DNA of 64,000 nt from Citrobacter werkmanii NBRC 105721 (lineage in GTDB: Bacteria; Pseudomonadota; Gammaproteobacteria; Enterobacterales; Enterobacteriaceae). The stretch is from the NCBI GenBank assembly GCA_000759755.1, contig BBMW01000002.1, forward strand, positions 186,001-250,000. Reading direction: 5' to 3'. Shown one piece after another: positions 32,078 through 41,870 of the stretch (within the stretch, counting starts at the first letter, position 1; each line of letters begins with the position of its first letter). Made by a program: the position numbers and the translations under genes. The notes beneath the pieces were generated by a model. That model saw only the letters and a list, made by a program, of their open reading frames with translations, made no database searches and was not told the DNA's origin.

Positions 32078-34080
32078 AAGGTGGATCGATACTGCAACGC
32101 CTGCGGCAGCTCAACATCAGCAGCAGCCTGCGGGGAGCCTTTCTGACGGGCGCACTACTGACGTTGAGCGTGAGCTGCGTCAGTTTGTACTCATGGCACG
32201 AGCAGAGCTCGCAAATACGCTATTCGCTTGATGATTACTTCCCGCGCGTGCATTCCGCTTTTTTGATTGAAGGCAATCTTAACCTGGTTGTGGATCAGCT
32301 TAATGAATTCCTGCTGGCCCCCAATACGACGGTGAGGCTGCAACTGCGCAATCAGATAATCTCGCATCTGGATAAAATTGAGGCACTGAGCCGGGGGCTA
32401 CAACCCGCAGAACAACAGCAGCTGGCGGTGATTTTGCAGGACAGCCGGGCGCTGATGGCGGAACTGGACCGGGTGCTCTACAACATGTTCCTCGTGCGTG
32501 AAAAAGTGAGTGAACTCTCCGCACGCATCGACTGGCTACATGATGATTTTAACACCGAGCTGAATTCACTGGTGCAGGATTTCACCTGGCAGCAGGGGAC
32601 GTTGTTGGATCAAATCGAGGCAAAAAGTGGCGATGCGGCGCTGTATCTCAAACGTGCGCGAGAGGTGCAAAACGAGCAGCAGCAGGTGTACACCCTGGCA
32701 AGAATTGAAAACCAGATCGTGGATGATTTACGCGACCGGCTTAATGAACTGAAGTCGGGCAGCGACGACGGGATGCTGGTGGAGAACCATATCCGCTACC
32801 TGGAGAATCTGAAGAAAACCGCCGATGAAAACATCCGTACCCTCGATGACTGGCCCAGTACAATCACCCTGCGGCAAACCATTGATGAACTGCTGGAAAT
32901 CGGGATGATGAAAAATAAAATGCCCGATACGATGCGCGATTATGTCGCTGCGCAAAAGGCGCTCATTGATGCCAACCATGCCAGAGAGGCAACGCTCGGG
33001 CGCTTTCGAACACTGCTTGAAGCGCAATTGGGAAGTAGCCATCAGCAAATGCAGATGTTTAACCAGCGGCTGGAACAAATTGTTCGCGTCAGTGGCGGAC
33101 TTATTCTGTTGGCGACGCTGCTGGCGCTCCTTCTCGCCTGGGGACTTAACCATTATTTCATTCGTTCCCGGCTGGTGAAGCGTTTTACCGCGCTCAACCA
33201 GGCCGTGGTGCAAATTGGTCTTGGCCGAACGGATGCCACTATCCCGGTTTATGGGCGCGATGAATTGGGGCGTATCGCGGGCTTGCTGCGCCATACCCTG
33301 GGCCAGTTGAATGCGCAAAAAAATCAGCTGGAGCAGGAAGTGGCGGAGCGTAAGGAGATTGAGTCCGATCTCCGGGCGACGCAGGATGAGCTGATCCAGA
33401 CGGCTAAACTGGCGGTCGTCGGCCAGACTATGACCACTCTGGCACACGAAATTAATCAACCGCTGAATGCGCTGTCGATGTACCTGTTTACGGCTGGAAG
33501 GGCAATTGAGCTGGGGCAATCCGCTCAGGCCAGAAGCACGTTAACCAAAGCGGAGGGGTTGATTACCCGCATCGATGCCATTATCCGTTCGCTACGTCAG
33601 TTTGCGCGTCGGGCTGAGCCGGGCGCGCCTTTACATCCGGTCGATCTGCGACAAACGTTTGCGGCTGCCTGGGAACTGCTGGCTATGCGCCATAAGCAGC
33701 AGGGCACGCTGACGCTTCCTGCTCACAGCGTGTGGGTGGCAGGTGATGAAGTGCGTATTCAGCAGGTACTGGTAAACATACTGGCAAATGCGCTGGATGC
33801 CTGTCCGGCTGCCGCGGGAATAGAGGTTCACTGGCAGACCGAGGGCCGCCGATTGTGCGTCTTAGTCTGTGATAACGGCCCCGGCTGGCCAGGCGCGTTG
33901 TTGCCATCACTATTAAAGCCGTTTACCACCAGTAAGGATGTGGGTCTCGGTATTGGTTTATCGATTTGTGTATCGTTAATGACGCAAATGAACGGCGAGC
34001 TGCGCTTGGCCTCGACGCCGGGGCGGAATGCCTGCGTCGTGCTGGAATTTAATCTGACGGATGTAAACGATGTTGTGTGA
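32074..34080 (+). CDS. pgtB: Sensor histidine kinase PgtB
   Basis: 668 residues. A membrane span at about 25–45 precedes a long helical periplasmic region. A second span (about 338–360) leads into HAMP and then the kinase core. The phospho-His is in TLAHEINQPLNALSMYL (about residue 459), and N, G1 and G2 boxes follow (ILANALDACPA, CDNGPGWPG, GLGIGLSICVS). It is translationally coupled to pgtC and overlaps pgtA by 11 bases. With PgtC and PgtA it induces pgtP. Confidence 0.94.
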   Translation: MKGGSILQRLRQLNISSSLRGAFLTGALLTLSVSCVSLYSWHEQSSQIRYSLDDYFPRVHSAFLIEGNLNLVVDQLNEFLLAPNTTVRLQLRNQIISHLDKIEALSRGLQPAEQQQLAVILQDSRALMAELDRVLYNMFLVREKVSELSARIDWLHDDFNTELNSLVQDFTWQQGTLLDQIEAKSGDAALYLKRAREVQNEQQQVYTLARIENQIVDDLRDRLNELKSGSDDGMLVENHIRYLENLKKTADENIRTLDDWPSTITLRQTIDELLEIGMMKNKMPDTMRDYVAAQKALIDANHAREATLGRFRTLLEAQLGSSHQQMQMFNQRLEQIVRVSGGLILLATLLALLLAWGLNHYFIRSRLVKRFTALNQAVVQIGLGRTDATIPVYGRDELGRIAGLLRHTLGQLNAQKNQLEQEVAERKEIESDLRATQDELIQTAKLAVVGQTMTTLAHEINQPLNALSMYLFTAGRAIELGQSAQARSTLTKAEGLITRIDAIIRSLRQFARRAEPGAPLHPVDLRQTFAAAWELLAMRHKQQGTLTLPAHSVWVAGDEVRIQQVLVNILANALDACPAAAGIEVHWQTEGRRLCVLVCDNGPGWPGALLPSLLKPFTTSKDVGLGIGLSICVSLMTQMNGELRLASTPGRNACVVLEFNLTDVNDVV

Positions 34081-35317
34081 AGAATATGCTGTTTTGCTGA
34101 TTGATGACGATGCTGATGTTCTCGACGCTTACACGCTGTTGCTTGAACAAGAGGGTTATCGTGTATACGCATGCAGTAACCCTTTTGACGCCCGAAATTG
34201 GCTCCAGGCCGACTGGCCGGGGATTGTCCTGAGCGACGTGTGTATGCCTGGCTGCAATGGAATCGATCTAATGACATTGTTTCATCAGGATGATAATCAG
34301 CTGCCGATCCTGTTGATCACCGGGCATGGCGACGTCCCGATGGCCGTGGAAGCGGTGAAGAAAGGGGCATGGGATTTTCTGCAAAAACCGGTCGACCCCG
34401 GCAAACTGCTGTTGTTGGTAGAAGATGCGTTGCGTCAGCGAAAATCTGTGATTGCGCGTCGCCACTATTGTCAGCAAAAGCTGCAGGTTGAGCTGATCGG
34501 TTACAGTGACTGGGTCAATCAGTACCGTCAGCGTCTGCAGCAACTGGCGGAAACGGATATCGCCGTCTGGTTTTATGGCGAGGCGGGAACGGGGCGTATG
34601 ACGGGAGCCCGTTATTTGCATCAGCTTGGGCGCAGCACCGAGGGACCGTTTATCCGCGGTGAGCTGACGCCCGCGAATGCGGGACAAATCAATGATCTTA
34701 TTGCCCAGGCGCAAGGCGGTACGCTGGTCCTGAGCCATATTGAATGCCTGACGCGCGAACAGCAGCACCAACTTGTGCACCTGCAAAGCCAGGAGAGGCG
34801 TCCGTTTCGCTTGATCGGTATTGGCGCCACATCGCTGGTGGAACTGGCGGCAACTAACCAAATTGTGGCCGAACTCTATTACTGTTTCGCGATGACGCAA
34901 ATCGCTTGTCAGTCGTTGTCGCAGCGTCCCGATGATATTGAGCCACTGTTTCGCCATTATCTGCAGAAAGCCTGTCTGCGCCTGAATCATCCTGTACCTG
35001 ACGTTGAAGGGGAACTCCTGAAAGGCATGCGGCGCCGCGTGTGGCTAAGTAATGTTCGGGAACTGGCAAACGCCGCTGAGCTTTTTGCCGTTGGGCTACT
35101 TCCGCTGGCTGAAACCGCAAATCCGCAGCTGCATATGCCTGAACCGACGCCGCTCGATCGCCGGGTGGAGGAGTACGAACGGCAGATTATTACCGAGGCG
35201 TTAAATATTCATCAGGGGCGCATTAATGAAGTGGCGGAGTATTTACAAATCCCGCGTAAAAAACTGTATTTACGCATGAGAAAATACGGGCTGAGCAAAG
35301 AACATTATAAGTTTTAG
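34070..35317 (+). CDS. pgtA: NtrC-like response regulator PgtA
   Basis: 415 residues, the Salmonella length. The receiver (about 1–125) has the acidic pair DDDAD, the phospho-Asp in IVLSDVCMPGCNG and the DFLQKPVDP Lys. The central AAA+ region (about 145–330) is degenerate: the Walker A segment reads GEAGTGRMTGA and no GAFTGA loop is visible, so sigma-54 activation is unlikely. A Fis-type HTH closes the protein (INEVAEYLQIPRKKLYLRMRKYG). It activates pgtP. Confidence 0.93.
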   Translation: MLCEEYAVLLIDDDADVLDAYTLLLEQEGYRVYACSNPFDARNWLQADWPGIVLSDVCMPGCNGIDLMTLFHQDDNQLPILLITGHGDVPMAVEAVKKGAWDFLQKPVDPGKLLLLVEDALRQRKSVIARRHYCQQKLQVELIGYSDWVNQYRQRLQQLAETDIAVWFYGEAGTGRMTGARYLHQLGRSTEGPFIRGELTPANAGQINDLIAQAQGGTLVLSHIECLTREQQHQLVHLQSQERRPFRLIGIGATSLVELAATNQIVAELYYCFAMTQIACQSLSQRPDDIEPLFRHYLQKACLRLNHPVPDVEGELLKGMRRRVWLSNVRELANAAELFAVGLLPLAETANPQLHMPEPTPLDRRVEEYERQIITEALNIHQGRINEVAEYLQIPRKKLYLRMRKYGLSKEHYKF

Positions 35318-35348
35318 CTGACAGGATTGGGCAGAGGTGACGTCAACG

Positions 35349-35384
35349 GTATTTCGGTGGTAGCGTTGGCGTTCACCGAAATAC
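35349..35384 (+). terminator. Hairpin downstream of pgtA
   Basis: GTATTTCGGTG and CACCGAAATAC form a perfect 11-pair stem around 14 bases, 31 bases after the pgtA stop. There is no adjacent T-run, so it is more likely an mRNA-stabilising or Rho-assisted end. Confidence 0.5.
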
Positions 35385-35416
35385 GCGACGGAAGTCTGAA
35401 TTATCTGCTTGTTTTC

Positions 35417-35956
35417 TTACCACATTAAATCATCAGGGATGACAAAATCAGCATACGGATCGTCTTCGTCCTTCGCTTCCTGGCTCAGCTCGCAATTTAA
35501 TACGATATAGCTTGCATCGCGCTGGGCAATTTTATCGGCGACGACAGCCGGAATGATAGCATATTCGCTATCGCTACTGCTTTCAGCCGTCAGACGCGCA
35601 ATGGCCAGGCGGCCCTTGATCAACTGTGATTGGGTCACTTTATCAACATAGACTTTTTTGATCAGATTATTATCAGTGAAGTTGTAACCAATATCGCCAC
35701 GAGTAATGGTGATTTTGTTCATTTCAATAAGTTGCTTGATCTGTGCTTTATACTCTTTAGACAGCGCAGCCTGCTTTTGCTGCTCGCTGAGCAGCTTATC
35801 ACGTTCGACCTGTGCTTTTTTATTCTCTTCCACCGCCTCTCTGGCTTCACGAGCCTGAACGCGCGATTTTTTCGCCGTTCTCTGCACTTTTGCCATTTTT
35901 TTACTGCTGACCAGACCTGCCTTAAGCATCTGTTCTTGTAGGGTAAGTTTTGTCAT
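35417..35956 (-). CDS. DUF2058/YaiL-family protein
   Basis: 179 residues, the same length as E. coli YaiL and similar along its whole length: MTKLTLQEQMLKAGLVSSKK, a long basic helical coiled region (about 20–85), then a globular C-terminus ending DPYADFVIPDDLMW. The normal yaiL lies elsewhere in E. coli, so this may be a second copy. No function is established. It marks the edge of the accessory segment, convergent with pgtA. Confidence 0.82.
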   Translation of the reverse strand: MTKLTLQEQMLKAGLVSSKKMAKVQRTAKKSRVQAREAREAVEENKKAQVERDKLLSEQQKQAALSKEYKAQIKQLIEMNKITITRGDIGYNFTDNNLIKKVYVDKVTQSQLIKGRLAIARLTAESSSDSEYAIIPAVVADKIAQRDASYIVLNCELSQEAKDEDDPYADFVIPDDLMW

Positions 35957-36067
35957 CGTCGCTTCTAATCCAATAAAATCGTTGTAGGGATTATAACCTT
36001 AACGTTCGGTGGGAAGCCAGAATGCGGAGCTTTTCTCAAGCCCCTAACATTCATCCCGCTGGTCGTT

Positions 36068-36958
36068 TTATTTGAAGGAAGATAGATAGTCCCCGGGTGC
36101 AGTTCCCATAACGCGTTTGAATGCCTGATAGAATCCAGACAATGACTCATACCCGACGCGGCTGTAAATATCCTCTATTTTAATTCCCCTTCTGAGCATG
36201 TTTAATGACACATAAATTCTTAGCTTGCTTAATACCAGATTCGGTGTATAGCTTGTCGTTTTTAATATGCGGCGAATGAATGTTGAGCGAGACATGTAAG
36301 TGAAGCGAGCCATATCGTCCAGTGTCCATGAATGCTCAGGATTGTCTATTATAGCAATAATTAATTTTGCTAACGGTTCATCATTAGCGGTATTCAGTAT
36401 ATTTATATCAATGTCATATAAGGAGGTAGATTCACTAACCACATAGTACAAAATAGCGTCAGTTAAGTGAGCAATAATGCAATTATTTTCATCGGCAGAA
36501 GCATTAACTTCTGTCATTAATAACTCAAATAGAGAGTGTATTTTGTTACTGACGTCATCTTTTTTCTTAATAAGGTATATATCCGGTAGTAAGGCAAACA
36601 GCAATTGGCTGGCGATAGAGTTAGGTTGGATGAAACCACACAGCAGATCGGTGGAGTTAGAAAAGGAATCTTCAATTTTAACCATTTGTCTGCGGGGTAA
36701 GTCATCAATATTTGTATCTGGTGAGGAGGTGAGAAAAAATGGGAAGTTATTAAAAAAAAAGAGAATATCTCCTTGTTCCAGCATAATGCGCGGTTGTTGG
36801 TTTAACAAATCCAGCCAACATTCTCCACCCAGAACGATATGAAAGCTCGGTTCTCCGTAGGAGTATGTTGATGCTTTCCATTCACTACAATATCTGCCGA
36901 GATGGAAGACGGATGTTTTTGCTTCACCTCTTTTAAGTAGCCAGCCTGAAGTATTCAT
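36068..36958 (-). CDS. AraC-family regulator with cupin-type sensor domain
   Basis: 296 residues. The N-terminal half is a cupin of the AraC-binding type (FHIVLGGECWLDL...MLEQGDILFFFNNFP, about 38–80). The C-terminal double HTH (about 195–296) includes LDDMARFTYMSRSTFIRRI and IEDIYSRVGYESLSGFYQAF. It does not look like E. coli GadX or GadW, nor clearly like UreR. It is divergent from the second gadE-like gene across 112 bases and AT-rich like the island. A regulator of the acid/urease genes is an inference from position. Confidence 0.85.
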   Translation of the reverse strand: MNTSGWLLKRGEAKTSVFHLGRYCSEWKASTYSYGEPSFHIVLGGECWLDLLNQQPRIMLEQGDILFFFNNFPFFLTSSPDTNIDDLPRRQMVKIEDSFSNSTDLLCGFIQPNSIASQLLFALLPDIYLIKKKDDVSNKIHSLFELLMTEVNASADENNCIIAHLTDAILYYVVSESTSLYDIDINILNTANDEPLAKLIIAIIDNPEHSWTLDDMARFTYMSRSTFIRRILKTTSYTPNLVLSKLRIYVSLNMLRRGIKIEDIYSRVGYESLSGFYQAFKRVMGTAPGDYLSSFK

Positions 36959-37070
36959 ATATTCCCCAATATTGTCAGTAATGGAATGATTTTGAAACGA
37001 TGTTGTATAGATAGTTTCGCAAAGTAACTATAAGATTTGTTAATAAAATTATGCATTGCAGGAGAGGGTA

Positions 37071-37598
37071 GTGTTTCTGGTATTTACTAAAGATATTATG
37101 TTGCTACAGGCTATTTATCACCTTATCAAAACAGACGTTATTGTCCATATTCAGCATGCTGAAGACTTTTGCAATATAGAAGAGCGTAAAGTAAAAGTGA
37201 TAATTGATACGTTTAACAACAACATTTTCTATACCAGTATAGATTATCAACTGGAGAGGATTCAACCAGCTAAGGTTTTCATACTTTCGCCATTCAAAAT
37301 CAAAAGATGCTTCGGAGATACCCCTGTTGTTTTTATCAATCGAAACGTTTCGCTGCATGCTTTTATTACTTTGCTGAATTGCGATGAAAATTGTGATATT
37401 TCTCCAGAACTATCCTTTTCTCGTCGCCAGCATCAAATTCTTACCTACATTTTGCAGCAAAAATCATGTTACTCAATTGCTCAGGAAATGCATATCTCAT
37501 TAAAGACCTACTATTGTCATAAGTATAATATAATGTTGTTGCTGAAACTCAGGAAAATGAGTGATTTAGTACGACATCAAATATCCTGTTATCTGTAG
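37071..37598 (+). CDS. GadE-like LuxR-family regulator, second copy
   Basis: 175 residues from a GTG at 37071 preceded by AGGAGAGG, giving VFLVFTKDIMLLQAIYHL, aligned with the GadE start and equal in length to E. coli GadE. A TTG upstream (37056) would overlap the ribosome site. It shares the GadE pattern KVIIDTFNN, VFILSPFKI, VVFINRN and the C-terminal LuxR-type HTH (SFSRRQHQILTYILQQ... MHISLKTYYCHKYNIMLLLKLRKMSD). It is clearly divergent from the gadE at 52826, so it is an old or imported paralogue. Confidence 0.82.
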   Translation: MFLVFTKDIMLLQAIYHLIKTDVIVHIQHAEDFCNIEERKVKVIIDTFNNNIFYTSIDYQLERIQPAKVFILSPFKIKRCFGDTPVVFINRNVSLHAFITLLNCDENCDISPELSFSRRQHQILTYILQQKSCYSIAQEMHISLKTYYCHKYNIMLLLKLRKMSDLVRHQISCYL

Positions 37599-37795
37599 TA
37601 ACCAGATACAGGATGTCGTGTTTCGAGATTAGGATTAAATTGTTAAAGTGCAGAATTGGCAAGTATTGTATAGCACAGGTTTCCACGCCTGTATCTTTTA
37701 AAATAATAGTTTAATCCTATTCTTAAAAATAAACACTACATACAATAATAAAGCAAGTTATTATTGTATGTAGCATAATATTTATATTTATAACA
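37599..37795. other. Convergent gap after the second gadE-like gene
   Basis: 197 bases between convergent genes. It contains a GAD-box-like sequence on the plus strand (37629–37648) and a weak hairpin ACAGG/CCTGT near 37675. There is no clear terminator T-run. Confidence 0.4.
37629..37648 (+). promoter_or_regulatory. GAD-box-like sequence, non-promoter position
   Basis: TTAGGATTAAATTGTTAAAG matches the GadE box TTAGGATTTTGTTATTTAAA at 14 of 20 positions, including the full TTAGGAT core. It lies between convergent genes rather than before one, so its role is doubtful. Confidence 0.35.
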
Positions 37796-38446
37796 TTACT
37801 CCACAGAGACCTCTTTAATAGCAGGGTTTTTATTCAGCAAAGAAATCACCTGAAACACATCGATTTCTTTTGTGCACTCTAAATTTGCCGTAAGCACATA
37901 ACATTCAACCGTATCTTTAGCCAGTGAACGCACTTGTATGCGATAACCCTGGTCAGTAATCCAGGCCAGAACAGATTGTGCTGCACCGTCTGCAATACGT
38001 ATCCGTAGTTGCAAGTGATGATTTAAAAAGCGGTAGGTAAGTTGACGGAAGAACTCCAGCACGATGAGTGCCATAATCGTACCCACGATGCCGACTTCGT
38101 ACATTCCGCTGCCGATGACCAGACCTATTGCTGCAGTGACCCACACATCCGCGGCTGTCGTTAAACCTCTAATGGTTTGTTTTTGTACCAAAATATTTCC
38201 CGCGCCCAGAAAACCAACACCTGTGACAACCTGGGCTGCGATTCTGCTGGGGTCTAATCCAATATGTTCATGCCCAATAACATCATAGAAACCGTATTTA
38301 GAAACAATCATGAACATGGCACTGCCGATACCAATCAGTATATGAGTCCGTACTCCTGCTTCTTTGGCACGTATTTGACGTTCCAGACCAATTATACCAC
38401 CTAAGAAACTGGCTAATATGAGTCGTAAAAGAAACTCTTCAGTCAT
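37796..38446 (-). CDS. yhiD: MgtC/SapB-family membrane protein YhiD
   Basis: 216 residues from the ATG at 38446, which gives MTEEFLLRLILASFLGGIIG, collinear with E. coli YhiD (215 aa). It has four or five N-terminal helices with the MgtC block GLERQIRAKEAGVRTH and TGVGFLGAGNI, and a soluble C-terminal domain. In E. coli, yhiD directly follows hdeAB on the same strand. Here the urease cassette lies between them and the orientation is kept. An acid-stress role is known only by association. Confidence 0.9.
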   Translation of the reverse strand: MTEEFLLRLILASFLGGIIGLERQIRAKEAGVRTHILIGIGSAMFMIVSKYGFYDVIGHEHIGLDPSRIAAQVVTGVGFLGAGNILVQKQTIRGLTTAADVWVTAAIGLVIGSGMYEVGIVGTIMALIVLEFFRQLTYRFLNHHLQLRIRIADGAAQSVLAWITDQGYRIQVRSLAKDTVECYVLTANLECTKEIDVFQVISLLNKNPAIKEVSVE

Positions 38447-38531
38447 AATGATTCTCTCTGTACTACAGTTATAACGGAAGTCATACATGCAGAAATAATT
38501 AAAATATGGTTACCTTAACCGTATTATTTAA

Positions 38532-39524
38532 TTAATGACGATGTTCTGGCATTAATTCTTTATTTGGAACCAGAAATAACCATGATGAAATAACAAACGG
38601 CATGGTTAAGGTCGGCAGGCCAAAAGGCATTAAAAGCACATTCATTGCTGCCTGAATAAAAACCGTAAAGATAATTCCTGAAACAGTGTAAATAAAGACT
38701 TGCCAGCCAGGGTGATTGAAGACTGTGCCCAGTGCTACTGACGTGAGAACGGCGCTAAAGGCATACAATCCTGCCGCAATGTCGTGAGGATTGGCTCCCA
38801 GATAACAAGCAAGGAGTGTCGCAATAAAAGAACCAATGATGGCGTAACAGGCACATACGACAGATTCTACCGCCAGACCAGCAATGAAGAACAAACTAGC
38901 AAAGATCCCTGGGAATAAAAAAACTTGCGAGATCCCATGTAGTGTACCGTCTATAAAAAAGCTAATTGAGTAATGGTTTTGAGACGCTGCTATGTAATGT
39001 TGTGACAATTCAGGGGCAGGAAGGCCTGAGCCATAGATATTATGAAAAGCATAGCTGGCAAGTAGAATTACCCAGGTTGTCAGCACGAATGGGGCCGTTA
39101 GCGCAGCGACTTTCCATGTTTTTAGTATATCGGCAATGCATACCGTAGCAATAACTGATACAACACTACCAACGACCAGGCATAGCCACATTATTGGCGT
39201 CGCAGTTATAAATACAGGAATAGCGATGCCGACCAGACAGCCATTATAACTATAGAGACCATCCCGCCAACTTTTAACATCATGGGCTATTGCCCCTGTT
39301 ATCGAAGCCAGGACAGTTCCGATTATACACCCCCATGCCGCTAAAGGGTTGTTGTTGTTATAAGCAGCAATAAATATAGCAATAAAAAAAAGTAATCCTG
39401 TGATGGGATTATTTTGGAACATTACCTGAGCACAACCACGTAATGATATATCAATAATTTTGAGTGAATAATGCTTATCCGCATTGTTCTTCCAGAATAA
39501 CGAGATGGGGTGTGTTGTCATCAT
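38532..39524 (-). CDS. yut: Urea transporter (UT family)
   Basis: 330 residues with about ten helices in two repeats, including NPITGLLFFIAIF and its partner GLYAFSAVLTSVALG. The UT signatures YSYNGCLVGIAIP and NPHDIAAGLYAFSAVL are visible. Bacterial homologues such as Yersinia Yut speed urea entry and help survive acid. It follows ureD by 28 bases and precedes yhiD by 85, so it is the last gene of the urea cassette. Confidence 0.93.
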   Translation of the reverse strand: MMTTHPISLFWKNNADKHYSLKIIDISLRGCAQVMFQNNPITGLLFFIAIFIAAYNNNNPLAAWGCIIGTVLASITGAIAHDVKSWRDGLYSYNGCLVGIAIPVFITATPIMWLCLVVGSVVSVIATVCIADILKTWKVAALTAPFVLTTWVILLASYAFHNIYGSGLPAPELSQHYIAASQNHYSISFFIDGTLHGISQVFLFPGIFASLFFIAGLAVESVVCACYAIIGSFIATLLACYLGANPHDIAAGLYAFSAVLTSVALGTVFNHPGWQVFIYTVSGIIFTVFIQAAMNVLLMPFGLPTLTMPFVISSWLFLVPNKELMPEHRH

Positions 39525-39552
39525 TATTTACCAGTAGAGATTGTAAAGGATA

Positions 39553-40503
39553 TCATTTTTTCCAGATAAACGGTGGCGGTAATTCTGCATTCAGAACGAT
39601 TTTTCTTACCATAGCCCAAACCTTGCGAAGATGTTCTTTTACAATGGCACTGTCATTAGCGAGTATCTTAAATACCAGACCAGATTCTGCTGGTAGTGTT
39701 GACATACCATAGCAACAATCCTTGCCATAATAGGGAGGGAAAGCTGTCAGAATGGATGATATGTTTTCTATTGGAGTTAATATAAAAATGGTGCCGAGAA
39801 CCTGAAAATCTCCCATAACTCCGATATCTGTCATTGGATGCTCTCTGGGTTTTAGCGCAATTTGCTCCTTAAAAACAACGTGTCCGGACTCATCTTTTGC
39901 AGTTACAGTTGATGAATAATAGTCAAAACCGTTCAGCTCATTTTCATGGTGATAACGACGGCCAGGTATAATGATTTCTGAATAAATAAGGGTTGCGCTT
40001 CTTTTATAATCAATCACGGTATCATTAATAAATCTTGCGTTGCGGTGCAGAATTAAAGGGTCGGGTAGATATTCCAGATAAGCATTTTCGTTCAGCTGGA
40101 TAATTTGAAGCTGAGCCCCATAATTTTTATCCATGGAATGCACTTTGGTGGCTGATTGGGTACTGACGCTGGCGAAAGCATTTTCACCCACATTAATAGA
40201 TAACACCATGCGATCCCCTTGTAGCACACAGCCTGAAGTTGAGATCACGGTCACGCAGGGAAGAACGGGCAGCGCTTCGTCATGATACAAGGCCTTTTGT
40301 GCAAACAACGGTGTTCGTTTTTCCATACGATGAAGAATGCTTTTTCTCCCGGAACGGGTAAAGCTGAGATATAAAAAACCATCCTTCCCGATCGCTCCGC
40401 TGGGCATTTGCTCGGGCTGCTGACGATATTCTACAGGGATCTGCTTCTCCCAACACATCCGGGCCTTTTCCACCAGATTATTCAAATTCTGTGGGTGAGT
40501 CAT
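39553..40503 (-). CDS. ureD: Urease accessory protein UreD
   Basis: 316 residues from the ATG at 40503, with AAAGGA at good spacing. An upstream start is not needed. UreD features include [22 protein letters not shown] and the [12 protein letters not shown] block. It binds the UreABC apoprotein with UreF and UreG for nickel insertion. It overlaps ureG by 26 bases, showing tight coupling. In the Yersinia-type order it follows ureG rather than leading the operon. Confidence 0.93.
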   Translation of the reverse strand: MTHPQNLNNLVEKARMCWEKQIPVEYRQQPEQMPSGAIGKDGFLYLSFTRSGRKSILHRMEKRTPLFAQKALYHDEALPVLPCVTVISTSGCVLQGDRMVLSINVGENAFASVSTQSATKVHSMDKNYGAQLQIIQLNENAYLEYLPDPLILHRNARFINDTVIDYKRSATLIYSEIIIPGRRYHHENELNGFDYYSSTVTAKDESGHVVFKEQIALKPREHPMTDIGVMGDFQVLGTIFILTPIENISSILTAFPPYYGKDCCYGMSTLPAESGLVFKILANDSAIVKEHLRKVWAMVRKIVLNAELPPPFIWKK

Positions 40504-41137
40504 CCAGCTTTCCTTTAATCGTGTGGCCAAATAAAAAATCACGCTCAATCATGTCGACAAGCTGCTCAATACCTTCACCCGTTTTACAGTTAGTTAAAAC
40601 ATAAGGGCGACTATTTCTGACATGACGGGTATCCGATTCCATTACCTCTAGACTGGCACCGACATATGGTGCTAAATCAATTTTATTGATGACCAAAATA
40701 TCCGCCTGTACCAGGCCTGGACCATTTTTACGTGGGATTTTTTCCCCTTCAGCCACGTCAATGACATAAATATAAAAGTCGGCCAATGCGGGGCTGAAAG
40801 TGAGGGTGAGATTATCACCACCGCTTTCTATCATTATTAAATCGCTATTTGGAAATTTGTCTTCCATTTCTTCAACGGCAGCAATATTCATACTGGGATC
40901 TTCACGTACAGCTGTATGTGGGCATGCTCCTGTTTCAACGCCAATGATTTTTTCTTCTTCTAATATTCCTTTTAATGTTCTTTTGACCTGCTTTGCATCT
41001 TCTGTTGTAACAACGTCATTGGTTACGATCAAGGGTTTATATCCCCGATGAATAAGAACAGGAGTAATAACTTCAATAATAGCCGTTTTTCCTGAACCTA
41101 CGGGACCGCCAATACCTATCCGGGTAATTTTCTTCAT
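40478..41137 (-). CDS. ureG: Urease accessory GTPase UreG
   Basis: 219 residues. The P-loop is GGPVGSGKT (about 10–18). The metal-binding Cys-Pro-His is in [19 protein letters not shown], and the G4-like motif is [11 protein letters not shown]. It hydrolyses GTP to deliver nickel and CO2 for lysine carbamylation in UreC. The start has a ribosome site (AACCTCAG-side GAGGTTT) and follows ureF by 12 bases. Confidence 0.96.
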   Translation of the reverse strand: MKKITRIGIGGPVGSGKTAIIEVITPVLIHRGYKPLIVTNDVVTTEDAKQVKRTLKGILEEEKIIGVETGACPHTAVREDPSMNIAAVEEMEDKFPNSDLIMIESGGDNLTLTFSPALADFYIYVIDVAEGEKIPRKNGPGLVQADILVINKIDLAPYVGASLEVMESDTRHVRNSRPYVLTNCKTGEGIEQLVDMIERDFLFGHTIKGKLDDSPTEFE

Positions 41138-41149
41138 TACAAACCTCAG

Positions 41150-41851
41150 TTAATTCATAAATAGACGTACATGGGCATCGACGTGGATAGCCGCCAGAAT
41201 ATCGACTACCGGAGAAAATGAAGACATTTCTTCCGGACGGGTGTTAAGCGCCATTTCAGCATAATCAGGAAAAAGTAGCGTGGCTTCAGCCATGATTTTT
41301 TGGCTATCCAGATGCGTAATCCTCATCAATCTTTGCGCCGCACTCAGAATAGTCATCGCTACACCATAAAAATGCATGACCAGCATAACTTCTTCATTAA
41401 GCTTTAAATGATGCATCAACAAGGCATGAGAGACAGGATAAGTGCCATTAACTCGGCCCTGACGAATTTGCTCAAGCCACCAGTTAAATACCCGATCATG
41501 GTAAATAGCCGCTGCAAGCTCAGTTAGTTTTTTACCCATTCTTTGGGTCATCAACCGGGATTCTGGCGATAGTTTTCTACTGATCACATCATTATCAATA
41601 GAGATAAGCTCACTTAACTTGTTATTGTGGCAGGCACGCATGCTTTGTATTTGCGCGACTGCATCACATTTTGCAGATTGCAATAGTGCTGTACAGACAT
41701 ATTGTTTGAGGGTCTTGTGGTCATAGACAATTCCGCATGAAATAGCAGACTCAACCCCGCAGGAAAAAGTAAATGCCCCGACAGGAAGGACTGAATCTCC
41801 AAACTGCAGTATTCGTGCAATGTTCAGTAATCTATGTGAACTATCTGGCAT
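41150..41851 (-). CDS. ureF: Urease accessory protein UreF
   Basis: 233 residues from the ATG at 41851, preceded by AGGG. This start matches the usual beginning just before RILQFGDSVLPVGAFTFSCGVE. In-frame ATGs upstream (41890, 41917) would run into ureE. It is all-helical, ending in the HVDAHVRLFMN tail used to contact UreG/UreD. It acts as the gatekeeper of the nickel-delivery complex. Confidence 0.92.
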   Translation of the reverse strand: MPDSSHRLLNIARILQFGDSVLPVGAFTFSCGVESAISCGIVYDHKTLKQYVCTALLQSAKCDAVAQIQSMRACHNNKLSELISIDNDVISRKLSPESRLMTQRMGKKLTELAAAIYHDRVFNWWLEQIRQGRVNGTYPVSHALLMHHLKLNEEVMLVMHFYGVAMTILSAAQRLMRITHLDSQKIMAEATLLFPDYAEMALNTRPEEMSSFSPVVDILAAIHVDAHVRLFMN

Positions 41852-41870
41852 GTTCGGCAACCCTATTACG

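Noticed and set aside
32728-33519. 263-residue frame antisense to pgtB
   Set aside because: Shadow of pgtB with no ribosome site or family resemblance.
36068-36958. Assignment of the AraC gene as ureR, gadX or gadW
   Set aside because: The cupin-type N-terminus and overall sequence do not resemble GadX/GadW as I recall them, and it is not placed next to ureD or ureA as ureR usually is.
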